DNA from: Seohaeicola zhoushanensis
Lineage (GTDB): Bacteria; Pseudomonadota; Alphaproteobacteria; Rhodobacterales; Rhodobacteraceae
Length of the DNA: 64,000 nucleotides
Assembly (NCBI RefSeq): GCF_014656415.1
Contig: NZ_BNCJ01000006.1
Coordinates: 124,001 to 188,000 of the forward strand
Direction of reading: 5' to 3'
Under the pieces are notes generated by a model. The model saw only the letters and a program-made list of their open reading frames with translations. It was not told the origin of the DNA and did not search any database. Each line of letters opens with the position of its first letter. Position 1 is the first letter of the stretch. Position numbers and translations under genes: made by a program. Shown here piece after piece: positions 26,636-37,503 of the stretch.

Positions 26636-28480
26636 ATGGCCGCGCGCGTCAAGAGTTTGGGGAATACAGTCGTCTGGATCATCATGGGCCTGCTGATCAT
26701 CGGCCTGGCCGGGTTCGGTGCGACCAATCTGACCGGCACCGTCCGCACCGTCGGGCACGTCGGCGACCAGACGATCGACGTCGACACCTATGCCCGCGCG
26801 CTGCAGCGCCAGATGCGCGAGATCGAGGCCCAGACCGGCCAGGCGCTGCAGATGAGCCAGGCCCGCGCCATGGGTCTCGACCAGCAGGTGCTGAGCCAGC
26901 TGGTGACGCTCGCCGCGCTCGACAACGAGGCCTCGACGCTGGGGCTGTCGGTGGGCGACGAGAACCTGCAGAAGGAAATCATGCGCATCCCCGCCTTCCA
27001 GGGGATCGACGGCAAGTTCGACCGCGAAGCCTACAAGTTCGCGCTGGAGCGGGCGAACATGAAGGAAGCCGGTTTCGAACAGGACCTGCGCCAGGACAGC
27101 ACCCGCAGTCTGCTGCAGGGCGCCATCACTTCGGGCGTCAAGATGCCCGACGCGCTGACCGATGCGATGATCGCCTATATCGGCGCGCGCCGCAGCTTCA
27201 CCTGGGCGCTGCTGGACGAGAACGCGCTGGCCGAACCGCTGGCCGAGCCGACCGAAGAGCAGCTGAGTGCCCATTACGAGGCGCACAAGGACCGTTTCAT
27301 GCGGCCCGAGACGCGCAAGATCAGCTATATCGAACTCACCCCGGCGACGATGCTGGACAAGGTGCAGGTCGACGACGCCGCGATCCAGGCGCTCTACGAC
27401 AAGAACAAGGCCGAATACGAACAGCCCGAGCGGCGGCTGGTCGAACGTCTGGTCTTTGCCGATGACAAGGCCGCCAATACCGCCAAGGCCCAGCTCGAGG
27501 CAGGTGGCACCACCTTCGAACAGCTGGTGGCCGACCGTGGGCTGAAGATGGACGACATCGACCTCGGCGACATGACCATCGGCGATCTCGGTAGCGCTGG
27601 CGAGGCGATCTTCGCCGCAGAGGTGGGCGACGTTGTCGGCCCGCTGCCCTCCGATCTCGGCCCGGCGCTGTTCCGCGTGAACGGCCGTCTTGAGGCGACC
27701 AGCACCTCGCTGGACGAGGTCAAGGACGAGCTGCGCGAGGAACTCGCGGGCAGCCAGGCCCGCCGGATGATCGAGGCCGAGGTTCAGGGCATCGAGGACA
27801 TGCTGGCCGGTGGCGCGACGCTGGAGGACGTGTCCAAGGACAAGGGCCTGCAGCTCGGCAGCATTGACTGGACCGCCGGCAGCAAGGACGGCATCGCCGC
27901 CTATGCCGAATTCGACAAAGCGGCTGCCGAGGCCACCGAGGGCGCCTTCCCCGAGGTGAAATTCCTCGACGATGGCGGCATCTTCGCGCTGCGGCTCGAC
28001 CAGGTCGAGGCGCCCCGCGTCGAGACCTTCGACGAGGCCCGCGACGAGGTGGTCGCCGACTGGACCCGTGAACAGACCAGAGCAGCGCTCGAAGCGCAGG
28101 CAGAGAAGGCCGTGGCCGAGCTTGCCACCTCGGGCGATTTCGCCGCCGCCGGACTGACCCCGACCAGTGAAACCGGGCTGACCCGCACCGCCTTCATCGA
28201 AGGCGCGCCGCGCGACCTGCTGACCCAGGTCTTCGAGATGGCCAAGGGTGACGTGCGGGTGGTTCCGGGCGATGCCGGGATCGTGGTGGTGCGCCTCGAC
28301 GACATCCTGCCCGCCGAGGACTCAGCCGAGATCACCATGCTCAAGCAGTCGGTCTCGGAACAGCAGAGCCAGGCGCTGGCCCAGGCGCTGTTTGCCGCCT
28401 TCGCCCAGGACGTGCAGCTGCGCGCCCGTCCCCGTATCGACGAACGCGCGCTTGGCGCGGTGCTCGGCAGCTTCAACTAG
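26636..28480 (+). CDS. ppiD: PpiD-type membrane-anchored peptidyl-prolyl isomerase/chaperone
   Basis: A 614-residue periplasmic folding factor anchored by a single N-terminal segment (about residues 11-32, TVVWIIMGLLIIGLAGFG). A SurA_N-like chaperone region follows, with QVLSQLVTLAALDNEASTLGLSV and RIPAFQGIDGKFDREAYKFAL. A parvulin-like domain lies at roughly 265-360, where DIDLGDMTIGDLGSAGEAIFAAEVGDVVGPLPSDLGPALFRV matches the rotamase fold. A long C-terminal helical part is present. Activity at the periplasmic face of the SecYEG exit is known for the E. coli protein. The gene lies 9 bp before trpE, an arrangement I recall from other Rhodobacteraceae. Confidence 0.88.
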   Translation: MAARVKSLGNTVVWIIMGLLIIGLAGFGATNLTGTVRTVGHVGDQTIDVDTYARALQRQMREIEAQTGQALQMSQARAMGLDQQVLSQLVTLAALDNEASTLGLSVGDENLQKEIMRIPAFQGIDGKFDREAYKFALERANMKEAGFEQDLRQDSTRSLLQGAITSGVKMPDALTDAMIAYIGARRSFTWALLDENALAEPLAEPTEEQLSAHYEAHKDRFMRPETRKISYIELTPATMLDKVQVDDAAIQALYDKNKAEYEQPERRLVERLVFADDKAANTAKAQLEAGGTTFEQLVADRGLKMDDIDLGDMTIGDLGSAGEAIFAAEVGDVVGPLPSDLGPALFRVNGRLEATSTSLDEVKDELREELAGSQARRMIEAEVQGIEDMLAGGATLEDVSKDKGLQLGSIDWTAGSKDGIAAYAEFDKAAAEATEGAFPEVKFLDDGGIFALRLDQVEAPRVETFDEARDEVVADWTREQTRAALEAQAEKAVAELATSGDFAAAGLTPTSETGLTRTAFIEGAPRDLLTQVFEMAKGDVRVVPGDAGIVVVRLDDILPAEDSAEITMLKQSVSEQQSQALAQALFAAFAQDVQLRARPRIDERALGAVLGSFN

Positions 28481-28489
28481 GCGACGTCA

Positions 28490-30001
<1,512 letters not shown>

Positions 30002-30063
30002 GGCCCGCCCCTTGCCCTGATCGGCTCGTGCGCTATCCTGCGGGCTGCAAGCGGGAGGGCGCC

Positions 30064-30333
30064 ATGGCAGGTGGCTGGGCAAAGGACGGCGCGGTCAACG
30101 AACAGATCGAAGCCTCGATCGAGGACGAGCTGAAGCGGCTCCAGATCCGCCGCGCGCTGGTCGGCGAAAGCCTGACCCATTGCGCCGAATGCGAGGAAGA
30201 GATTCCCGAGGCCCGCCGCATCGCGCTCCCCGGCGTCAAGCTCTGCCTCGACTGCCAGCAGGAACGCGATGCCCGCTTCGTTACGCGGGGCGGCATCAAC
30301 CGGCGTGGGTCGAAGGACAGCCAGTTGAAGTAG
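30064..30333 (+). CDS. DksA/TraR-type C4 zinc-finger protein
   Basis: An 89-residue protein with a short helical N-terminus and a four-cysteine zinc ribbon: C40-x2-C43 (HCAECEEEIPEARR) and C61-x2-C64 (KLCLDCQQE). It belongs to the short TraR/YbiI branch of the DksA superfamily. It lacks the long coiled coil of full DksA, so it may bind the RNA polymerase secondary channel weakly or play a different role. It lies 62 bp after trpE on the same strand. It converges with the RTX gene 36 bp away. Confidence 0.85.
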   Translation: MAGGWAKDGAVNEQIEASIEDELKRLQIRRALVGESLTHCAECEEEIPEARRIALPGVKLCLDCQQERDARFVTRGGINRRGSKDSQLK

Positions 30334-30369
30334 GCCCCGTCCTCTGGATCAATCGAGGAGGCCGGAAGA

Positions 30370-31707
30370 TCACAAGATCGCCATGAGATCGGCTGCGCTG
30401 ACACCGAGAACCGTAAGTTCGAAATTCAGCCCATCTAACGTGATTACCGCGTCCGTTTCACCCTGGATCGTAAGAACCGAAGCACTGAAGAAGAGGCTGA
30501 TGTGGTCTACTCCGAGTTCGAAATCGGTGATGACGTCGCGTTCCGCCGTCTTGTCACCGATGTAGCTCAGGAAATCGAAGCGATCGGCTCCAGGGCCGCC
30601 CGTCAACCGATCATTGCCATCGCCGCCTTCAATCCAGTCATTTCCGGCGCCGCCGACGAGGACATCGTTGCCGGAGCCGCCTATCAGCTTATCGTTGCCG
30701 GCACCTCCGAAAAGCCTGTCTCCGCCGTCTTCTCCGTGCAAATCGTCATTCCCGCCGCCCCCTTTCAGAATGTCGTTTCCGGTGCCGCCGCTCAGGTCGT
30801 CGTTCCCTGAATCGCCGGACAGGCTGTCGCCGCCGGGCCCTCCCAGGATCTCGTCATCGCCCCGGCCGCCCGAAATCGTGTCGTTTCCGCCATCGCCGAG
30901 AAGCAAATCGTTTCCGCCCCTGCCGCCGATGATGTCATCTCCGGCGCCGCCGGAAACCTCGTTGGCGATCCTGTTGCCGAAGACAAAGTCGTCGGCACTT
31001 CCGCCTATCAGGTTCTCGATCCCCAGCAGCCGGTCCGCTCCCAGGCCAGTGTTCTGTCTTGACCTGATGGCGAGGTCGACAGAAACCCCCGCATCTCCCG
31101 AAAAATCCGCCGTGTCGATCCCGGTGCCGCCCACCAGGAGGTCGTTGCCCCGGCCACCGGACAGCGTATCGTCGCCCGCGCCGCCTCTCAGTGTATCGCG
31201 GCCATCGTTCCCGAACAGCAGGTCGTCGCCCAAGTTCCCAAGCAGGGTATCGTTCCCTTTCCGGCCAAAGACCCTGTCGTCGCCCCCCAGCGCGTCGATG
31301 AGGTCTGCGCCAAGGGTTCCACGGATGATATCGGGCCCATAGGTGACTGGCACGGCTTCCAGAAGTCCCGCATCCACCGCGCGAATAGTATCGACATCGG
31401 ACACCTCATGGCTGACCAGTCCGTCAAGATTTCCGGCGTTTTCCAGCATTTCCACATAGGTCCGGAACTGCAACGGATCAGTAAAAACGACAAACTCGAC
31501 GGCGCCGGTGATCAGCAGCGAATACCACTCGCTTTCCGGCGAAATCACGCCGCGTACCCGTGGATATACGGCTTCGATGGATGCCACATTTGTGGCAGAT
31601 CCCGTGACGATCTGGCGGTCCAGAACGTCGAACGCGCTGGCGCCGTCAAGGACGGTCTCGTTCGACAAAAGGTAAAATTTGGCTATAACGAATCCCACGT
31701 TGGTCAC
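30370..31707 (-). CDS. RTX-type calcium-binding secreted protein (445 aa)
   Basis: A 445-residue protein. Residues 1-120 form a non-repetitive N-terminal region with no signal peptide. Residues about 130-385 hold some twenty or more GGxGxDxLx nonapeptides in two blocks (for example GGDDRVFGR, GGAGDDTLS, GGSGNDVLV). Between them is the sequence GTGIDTADFSGDAGVSVDLAIRS, the serralysin-C/hemolysin spacer seen in many alphaproteobacterial RTX proteins. The C-terminal DVITDFELGVDHISL is the usual end domain before the type I secretion signal. The start is a GTG at 31707. No exporter genes are near. It is lower in GC than its neighbours in the N-terminal part. Confidence 0.85.
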   Translation of the reverse strand: MTNVGFVIAKFYLLSNETVLDGASAFDVLDRQIVTGSATNVASIEAVYPRVRGVISPESEWYSLLITGAVEFVVFTDPLQFRTYVEMLENAGNLDGLVSHEVSDVDTIRAVDAGLLEAVPVTYGPDIIRGTLGADLIDALGGDDRVFGRKGNDTLLGNLGDDLLFGNDGRDTLRGGAGDDTLSGGRGNDLLVGGTGIDTADFSGDAGVSVDLAIRSRQNTGLGADRLLGIENLIGGSADDFVFGNRIANEVSGGAGDDIIGGRGGNDLLLGDGGNDTISGGRGDDEILGGPGGDSLSGDSGNDDLSGGTGNDILKGGGGNDDLHGEDGGDRLFGGAGNDKLIGGSGNDVLVGGAGNDWIEGGDGNDRLTGGPGADRFDFLSYIGDKTAERDVITDFELGVDHISLFFSASVLTIQGETDAVITLDGLNFELTVLGVSAADLMAIL

Positions 31708-31895
31708 AAAAATTCAAAGGACGGCAGGCAGAAATTGCAGCGGGCCTGCGGTTCGCAGCCAGTCTTGCCCGACGCGGGCGACCGATCAAGCGATTTAGGC
31801 CGTGATCGCGGGCGCCAGCCGACCCATGAGGAGAATTGAATTACCGATAAACACCAATAGATTGCACAGCGCGTCCCGACCGGGCAATCTGATGG

Positions 31896-31925
31896 TTAAA
31901 CGGGCGGCGAATTACGCGCCGCCCG
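31896..31925 (-). terminator. Candidate terminator downstream of phoX
   Basis: Minus-strand stem of 9 bp (CGGGCGGCG / CGCCGCCCG, 31901-31925) with a 7-nt loop, followed by TTTAACC. It lies 22 bp past the phoX stop. The T-run is short, so efficiency is uncertain. The remaining stretch up to the RTX start (31708-31895) has an AT-rich patch that probably holds that gene's promoter. Confidence 0.5.
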
Positions 31926-31946
31926 CCTGTGTCATGTCGGAACCGA

Positions 31947-33830
31947 TCAGCCGACCGGTGCGTCGTCGGCCCGCTTCACCGCGATGATGGCCGAGCGCGG
32001 CAGGATGCCCTCGCCGTCCGGGAAGGGCGCGTCGGGGTGCTGGATGCCGACGAACATCGTCTTGAGGTCGGCCGACCAGCAGAGCCCCGTCACCTCCGCC
32101 CCTTTGGGCGCGGTCAGGAAGCGGCGGATCTCGCCGGTGGCGGGATCGCCGGCGAGCATCTGATTGTTGCCCTGCCCCTCGAAGTCGCCCTCGTTGCTGT
32201 CGTCGCCGTCGGTCTGGATCCAGAGGATGCCAGTGCTGTCAAAGGCCATCCCGTCGGGCGAGTTGAACATGTTCCCGGCGGTGACATTGCGCGAACCGGC
32301 ATAGCTGTCGGAGTGCTTGGCCGGGTTGCCCGCCATCACGTAAAGATCCCAGCCGAAGGCATCGGCGGCATGGTCGCCGCCCTCGGGATACCAGCGCACG
32401 ATCTGGCCGTACTGGTTCTTCTCGCGCGGGTTCGGGCCGCCCACCGGCGTCTCGTCGCCAGCTGCATTCGGCTTGACGCCGCGCCGGGTGTTGTTGGTGA
32501 GCGCGCAATAGGCCTCGGGCTTGACCGGGTTGACCGAGATCCACTCGGGGCGGTCCATTGTGGTCGCCCCGACCCTGGAGCCGGCAACGCGGCTGAGGAC
32601 CAGGATCTCCTCGATGCTCATGCCGGTGGCCTCGGGCGTCAGCGCGATCCATTCGCCCTTGCCGTCATCGTTGAATTTCGCAACGTAAAGCGTTCCAATA
32701 TCGAGCAATTCCGAAGTGTCGGCACCCGGCACATAGGGCGCATCCGAGACAAAGCGATAGATGAACTCGCCGCGCTCGTCGTCGCCCATGTAGACCACCA
32801 CGCGCCCGTCGGGGGCCAGCACCACCTCGGCGTTCTCGTGCTTGAAGCGGCCGAGCGCGGTGCGCTTGACCGGCACCGAAGTCGGGTCGGCCGGGTCGAT
32901 CTCGACCACCCAGCCCTGGGTGTTCGGCTCGTTCGGGTCGGTCGAGAGGTCGAAGCGCGGCGCGAAGAGTTCATAGCCGTAACGCCCCTCGGCACCGATG
33001 CCATAGCGCTTCTGCTCGGGCGTCTGGGCAAAATCAGCCGCCGTCGCGCCGAAGTAGCCGTTGAAGTTCTCCTCGCAGGTCAGGTAGGTGCCCCAGGGCG
33101 TCTTGCCGGAACCGCAGTTGTTGAAGGTGCCGCGCGCGGTCATGCCCGAGGGGTCGGAGTTGGTCTGCACCAGCGCATGGCCGGCAACCGGACCGGCGAG
33201 GCGGATCTCGGTGTCCTGGGTGATGCGGCGGTTGAACGGGCTGTCGACCACGACCTGCCAGCCCTCGGCGGTTTCGGCGACTTCCATCACTGTCACGCCC
33301 TGCAGGTTGCGCAGCAGCTGCGCATCCTCGGCGCTGGCGGCCTTGCCCTCGGCATGGCGACCCGGCAGGTTGATCTCGTTGTTGGTGTATTCGCTGTTCA
33401 CGGCGAGCAGCTGATGCCCGTCGACAAGGAAGCTCTCCATGCCGTCGGTGTTCTCGCCGAACACGCGGTCGGAGCTGGAGAGCGCCACGCCCTCGACCGG
33501 ATCGAAGGCGGCGGCGTCGCCGAAGAGCGCGTCGCCCCAGCGCACCAGCGTCTTCCACTCATAGCCTTCCGGCACGTGCACGGTGGCGTCGGTGGTGGCG
33601 GCGATGCCCTCGAAGGCAAAGCGCGGCGCGGTCATGGCGCGGGCGGCGGTGCCGCCCAGCAGGCCGCCCATCGCTCCGGCGGCCGACCCCAGCGCGATCA
33701 CGCCGGACAGGAAACCGCGGCGCGTGAGCGCCGAGGCGACCACGCGGTCGAATTCGGTTTCCATCGGGCGCGGGTCGTGCAGTTCGTCCCAGGCGTCCGC
33801 GCTCAGTCGGCTGTGATCAATGTCGGTCAT
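31947..33830 (-). CDS. phoX: PhoX-type alkaline phosphatase (Tat-exported)
   Basis: A 627-residue phosphatase of the PhoX/COG3211 family, a calcium- and iron-dependent enzyme that releases phosphate from organic esters outside the cell. A long n-region leads to the twin-arginine signal TRRGFLSG (residues 36-43) and a likely cleavage after ARA (about 65). Family blocks include VNSEYTNNEINLPGRH, NNCGSGKTPWGTYLTCEENFNGYF, PNEPNTQGWVVEIDP, VVYMGDDERGEFIYRFV and DSTGILWIQTDGDDS. A strong Pho box lies about 70 bp upstream of the start, directly after phoB, so phoX is a separately inducible member of the phosphate regulon. Confidence 0.95.
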   Translation of the reverse strand: MTDIDHSRLSADAWDELHDPRPMETEFDRVVASALTRRGFLSGVIALGSAAGAMGGLLGGTAARAMTAPRFAFEGIAATTDATVHVPEGYEWKTLVRWGDALFGDAAAFDPVEGVALSSSDRVFGENTDGMESFLVDGHQLLAVNSEYTNNEINLPGRHAEGKAASAEDAQLLRNLQGVTVMEVAETAEGWQVVVDSPFNRRITQDTEIRLAGPVAGHALVQTNSDPSGMTARGTFNNCGSGKTPWGTYLTCEENFNGYFGATAADFAQTPEQKRYGIGAEGRYGYELFAPRFDLSTDPNEPNTQGWVVEIDPADPTSVPVKRTALGRFKHENAEVVLAPDGRVVVYMGDDERGEFIYRFVSDAPYVPGADTSELLDIGTLYVAKFNDDGKGEWIALTPEATGMSIEEILVLSRVAGSRVGATTMDRPEWISVNPVKPEAYCALTNNTRRGVKPNAAGDETPVGGPNPREKNQYGQIVRWYPEGGDHAADAFGWDLYVMAGNPAKHSDSYAGSRNVTAGNMFNSPDGMAFDSTGILWIQTDGDDSNEGDFEGQGNNQMLAGDPATGEIRRFLTAPKGAEVTGLCWSADLKTMFVGIQHPDAPFPDGEGILPRSAIIAVKRADDAPVG

Positions 33831-33899
33831 GGCTTCAAGTCTCCGTGGTCATGATGGCGACTCGATAGGCCGTGAACGCAATAGGTTGATGAAGCCTGG

Positions 33900-33917
33900 A
33901 CGACAGCTTTGTGACAG
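33900..33917 (-). promoter_or_regulatory. Pho box upstream of phoX
   Basis: Minus-strand sequence CTGTCAC-AAAG-CTGTCGT: two 7-bp direct repeats separated by 4 bp, the textbook PhoB site. It lies in the 94-bp gap between phoB and phoX, pointing towards phoX. Confidence 0.85.
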
Positions 33918-33924
33918 CGCGGGA

Positions 33925-34614
33925 TCACCCCAGCGCGTAGCCCGATCCCCGCACGGTGCGGATCGCATCCGACCCGCCGTGGCGGCCAAGCGCCTTGCGC
34001 AGGCGGCCGATATGGACGTCGACGGTGCGGGTGTCGACATAGATGTCGCGGCCCCAGACCCGGTCGAGCAGCTGCTCGCGGCTCCACACCCGGCCCGGTT
34101 TTTCCATGAAGGTCGAAAGCAGCCGGAATTCGATCGGCCCGAGCTTCAGCTCGCGTTCGCCGCGGAACACCTTGTGGGCCTCGGAATCGAGCAGGATATC
34201 CTCGAAGACCAGCCGCTCGCCCACCGTGGCGGGACGCGAGCGGCGCAGCTGCGACTTGACCCGCGCCATCAGTTCGATCACCGAATAGGGCTTGGTCACA
34301 TAGTCGTCGGCCCCGGTTTCGAGCCCGCGCACCTTGTCGAGTTCCTCGGAACGGGCCGAGATCATGATGACCGGGGTCAGCCGCGAGGCCGGCCGCAGCT
34401 TGATCCGCCGGCAGACCTCGATCCCCGAGGTGCCCGGCAGCATCCAGTCGAGCAGGATCAGGTCGGGCGCCTCCTCCTCGACCAGCAGCAAGGCCTCGGA
34501 ACCGTCCGCCGCGCGGATCACCCGGAACCCCTCGCTTTCGAGGTTGTAGGTCAGCATCTCGGCCTGGGCCGGTTCGTCCTCGACGACCAGCACCGAAGGC
34601 TGCATGTCACTCAC
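33925..34614 (-). CDS. phoB: Phosphate regulon response regulator PhoB
   Basis: A 229-residue OmpR-type response regulator. The receiver domain (about 5-120) has the acidic pocket VEDE, phospho-acceptor Asp56 in LILLDWMLPG, and Lys about 105 in YVTKPYS. The C-terminal winged helix (about 130-229) has the recognition region RTVDVHIGRLRKALG. It activates genes with Pho boxes under phosphate limitation. The start overlaps the phoU stop by 4 bp. The cognate sensor kinase PhoR is not encoded next to it, nor elsewhere in this window. Confidence 0.96.
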   Translation of the reverse strand: MSDMQPSVLVVEDEPAQAEMLTYNLESEGFRVIRAADGSEALLLVEEEAPDLILLDWMLPGTSGIEVCRRIKLRPASRLTPVIMISARSEELDKVRGLETGADDYVTKPYSVIELMARVKSQLRRSRPATVGERLVFEDILLDSEAHKVFRGERELKLGPIEFRLLSTFMEKPGRVWSREQLLDRVWGRDIYVDTRTVDVHIGRLRKALGRHGGSDAIRTVRGSGYALG

Positions 34615-35339
34615 TGGATCGGGCCTTCCTGCAGGGTCAGCGAGGTCCGGTCCTGCTTGGGCCGGTCATCGTCGGGCAGTTCGCCGGTGACCATGTAGAT
34701 GGTCTGTTCGGCGATATTGGTGGCGTGGTCGCCCACCCGCTCGATGTTCTTGGCGATGAAGTGCAGCTGCATCCCCACGGCGATATTGCGCGGGTCCTCC
34801 ATCATGTGGGTGAGCAGCGAGCGGAACAGCGTGTTGTAGATCTGGTCCGCCTCGGCATCGCGTGCGATGACCTCCTGCGACTTGGCGACGTCGCGCTGGA
34901 TATAGGCGTCGAGCGCGTCCTTCATCATCTCTTCGACATAGCGCGACATCCGCCGCAGCGCGCCATGCGCGCCCTCGATCTCGGTGCCGCCGGTCACGGT
35001 CAACGTGCGCTTGGCGATGTTCTTGGCATAGTCGCCGCAGCGTTCCAGGTGCGAACTGATCTCCATCACGGCCAGCACCAGCCGCAGGTCGATGGCGGTG
35101 GGCGCGCGCAGGGCGATCAGCCGCGCGGCCTCGGTCTTGACCGTCACGTCCAGCGCGTCGATGGCCTTGTCGCCGGCGCGGACCTGTTCGGCCAGCTCGA
35201 CGTCGCGGTTCTCCAGCGCGGCCGCGGCATTGGCCAGCGCCGCCTCGACCAGGCCGCCCATCTTCATCACGTTGGCCTGGATGCTCTCCAGGTCGCGGTC
35301 GAAGGAGGAAAGGATATGTTTGTCGTTCATGGCACTCAT
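34611..35339 (-). CDS. phoU: Phosphate transport system regulator PhoU
   Basis: A 242-residue protein made of two three-helix PhoU repeats with the metal-binding ExxxD-type motifs: VVEMGGLVE-like in repeat 1 ([22 protein letters not shown]) and [19 protein letters not shown] in repeat 2. It signals the state of the PstSCAB transporter to PhoR and dampens the regulon when phosphate is plentiful. The start overlaps the pstB stop (ATGA); an ATG three codons on is also possible. It is part of the pstSCAB-phoU-phoB operon. Confidence 0.96.
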   Translation of the reverse strand: MSAMNDKHILSSFDRDLESIQANVMKMGGLVEAALANAAAALENRDVELAEQVRAGDKAIDALDVTVKTEAARLIALRAPTAIDLRLVLAVMEISSHLERCGDYAKNIAKRTLTVTGGTEIEGAHGALRRMSRYVEEMMKDALDAYIQRDVAKSQEVIARDAEADQIYNTLFRSLLTHMMEDPRNIAVGMQLHFIAKNIERVGDHATNIAEQTIYMVTGELPDDDRPKQDRTSLTLQEGPIQ

Positions 35340-36139
35340 CCGATACGTCCCGTGATGTAGCTTTCGGTCCGGCTGTCCTGCGGGCGGGTGAAGATCTGGT
35401 CGGTGTCGCCGAATTCGACCAGGTTGCCGAGGTGGAAGAAGGCGGTCTTCTGACTGACCCGTGCGGCCTGCTGCATCGAGTGGGTGACGATCACCACCGA
35501 ATAGTCCTGGCGCAGCTCGTCGATCAGCTCCTCGACCTGGGCGGTGGCGATCGGGTCGAGCGCCGAACAGGGTTCGTCCATCAGCAGCACTTCCGGCTCG
35601 GTCGCCACGGCGCGGGCGATGCAGAGACGCTGCTGCTGGCCGCCCGAGAGGCCGGTGCCCGGTGATTGCAGGCGGTCCTTCACCTCGTTCCAGATCGCCC
35701 CGCGGCGCAGCGCACGCTCGACGATATCGTCAAGCTCGGCCTTGTTGCGGGCCAGGCCGTGGATGCGAGGGCCATAGGCGACGTTGTCATAGATCGACTT
35801 CGGGAAGGGGTTCGGCTTCTGGAACACCATGCCGACCTTGGCGCGCAGCTGCACCGGATCGACACGGCGGTCGTAGATGTCCTCGCCTTCCAGCAGTATC
35901 GTGCCCTCGACGCGGCAGCTGTCGATGGTGTCGTTCATCCGGTTGATGCAGCGCAGGAAGGTCGACTTGCCGCAGCCCGACGGACCGATGAAGGCAGTCA
36001 CGGTCTTGTCCTGGATGTCGACGCTCACATCCTTCAGGGCGTGCGTCTCACCGTAATAGACCTGCACGTTCCGCGCGGAGATCTTGGTGGCTTTCTGGTC
36101 CAACTTGGCCTCTCTCTCGGGGCTGTCATACATGTTCAT
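35336..36139 (-). CDS. pstB: Phosphate ABC transporter, ATP-binding protein PstB
   Basis: A 267-residue ATPase of the high-affinity phosphate importer. Walker A is GPSGCGKST, the ABC signature [16 protein letters not shown], Walker [15 protein letters not shown] and the switch His [20 protein letters not shown] is a PstB-specific block. Start: AGGAAAGG precedes two close ATGs (36139 and 36133), either of which is plausible; a GTG at 36154 would overlap pstA. It lies 8 bp after pstA in the operon. Confidence 0.95.
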   Translation of the reverse strand: MNMYDSPEREAKLDQKATKISARNVQVYYGETHALKDVSVDIQDKTVTAFIGPSGCGKSTFLRCINRMNDTIDSCRVEGTILLEGEDIYDRRVDPVQLRAKVGMVFQKPNPFPKSIYDNVAYGPRIHGLARNKAELDDIVERALRRGAIWNEVKDRLQSPGTGLSGGQQQRLCIARAVATEPEVLLMDEPCSALDPIATAQVEELIDELRQDYSVVIVTHSMQQAARVSQKTAFFHLGNLVEFGDTDQIFTRPQDSRTESYITGRIG

Positions 36140-36147
36140 GTCCTTTC

Positions 36148-37503
36148 CTACCACCGACGCTCGAAACGGCGACGCAGAATGATCGCGATGATGTTCATGG
36201 CCATCAGGAAGATCAGCAGCACGATGATCGCTCCGGAGGCCCGTTCGATAAAGGCCGGATCGCCGCGCTGGGTCCAGTTGTAGACCTGCACCGGCAGCGC
36301 CGAGGCCGGGTCGAAGAAGCCCTCAGGCGGCGCGCCCGGGTATTCGCGGACGAAGGCGACCATGCCGATCAGCAGCAGCGGCGCGGTCTCGCCAAGCGCC
36401 TGGGCCAGGCCGATGATCGTGCCGGTCAGGATGCCGGGCGCGGCCAGCGGCAGCACGTGGTGCATGATCGACTGCATCTTCGAGGCGCCGACGCCCAGTG
36501 CCGCATCGCGGATGGAGGGCGGCACCGCCTTCAACGCCGCGCGGGTGGCGATGATGATGGTCGGCAGGGTCATCAGCGTCAGAACCAGGCCGCCGACGAT
36601 GGGCGCCGATTGCGGCAGGCCGACGAAGTTGATGAAGACCGCGAGGCCGAGGATACCGAAGACGATGGAGGGCACCGCGGCGAGGTTCGAGATGTTCACC
36701 TCGATCAGGTCGGTCCAGCGGTTCTTCGGCGCGAATTCCTCGAGGTAGATCGAGGCGGCCACGCCGATTGGCAGCGCCAGCACCAGCACGATCAGCATCA
36801 TGTAGGCCGAGCCGAGAATGGCGACGCCCAGACCGGCGGCCTCGGGCCGGGTGTCCGAGGCGTCGGGCGCGGTGAACAGGCCCCAGTTGAACTTCATCTC
36901 GATCACGCCGGCGGCGCGCAGCTTGTCGGCCAGCTGGAGCTGCTCGGGCGAGATGTTGCGGTCGAGCGCGGCGCTTTCCATGGTGACGCGGCCCTTGAAG
37001 TAGCCATCGACCCGGCCGTTGGCCAGCATCGGGAAGCTCAGCGTCTCGCCGATCCGCTCGGGGTGGGCCATGACGAAGCGGCGCAGGGTCGCGGCGGCCT
37101 CGTCCGAGATCAGCCCGGCGGCCTGCTTGGCATTGACGCCCTCGGTGGTTGCGCCGGCCTTCTCGATGGCCGTCTGCATCGCCGCCTGGATCAGCGGCGC
37201 ATAGCCGAAGGTCGTGACCTTGGCGATCTTCGCCGGGTCGCGGTCGCCGGCCTTGTCGAGCTTGGCGGGGTCGAGGAAGACCTCGAGCGTCACATGGGTC
37301 TGGCGGAAGGACGAAAGGCCATTGCCCAAGATCGAGACCAGCAGACCGACCAGCGCCAGCACGGCGATGGCGACGGCGATGGCCCCCATCATGCGGAAGC
37401 GGGCCTCGGCGGCGTTGCGCCGCTTGGTGCGCGCGTCGAGGGTCAGCAGCGACGAGGGGCGCGGCGCGGCGGCATTGGCAGGAGAAGCGGTGAGGTCGGT
37501 CAT
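36148..37503 (-). CDS. pstA: Phosphate ABC transporter, permease PstA (long form)
   Basis: A 451-residue inner-membrane permease. The N-terminal part (about 1-190) is the DUF3333 extension common in alphaproteobacteria: one membrane segment ([23 protein letters not shown]) and a periplasmic loop rich in Lys/Ala. The C-terminal permease domain has the EAA-type loop with [21 protein letters not shown] and [21 protein letters not shown]. Classic PstA is about 290 residues, so about 150 residues are extra. The start overlaps the pstC stop by 4 bp. Confidence 0.94.
   Translation of the reverse strand: MTDLTASPANAAAPRPSSLLTLDARTKRRNAAEARFRMMGAIAVAIAVLALVGLLVSILGNGLSSFRQTHVTLEVFLDPAKLDKAGDRDPAKIAKVTTFGYAPLIQAAMQTAIEKAGATTEGVNAKQAAGLISDEAAATLRRFVMAHPERIGETLSFPMLANGRVDGYFKGRVTMESAALDRNISPEQLQLADKLRAAGVIEMKFNWGLFTAPDASDTRPEAAGLGVAILGSAYMMLIVLVLALPIGVAASIYLEEFAPKNRWTDLIEVNISNLAAVPSIVFGILGLAVFINFVGLPQSAPIVGGLVLTLMTLPTIIIATRAALKAVPPSIRDAALGVGASKMQSIMHHVLPLAAPGILTGTIIGLAQALGETAPLLLIGMVAFVREYPGAPPEGFFDPASALPVQVYNWTQRGDPAFIERASGAIIVLLIFLMAMNIIAIILRRRFERRW

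Noticed and set aside
30540-31320. Regular short repeats resembling a repeat array on the plus strand
   Set aside because: They are the reverse complement of the glycine/aspartate nonapeptide codons of the RTX gene on the minus strand.
36140-36154. GTG start for pstB at 36154 overlapping pstA
   Set aside because: The Shine-Dalgarno sequence AGGAAAGG lies inside this extension and is well placed for the downstream ATGs instead.
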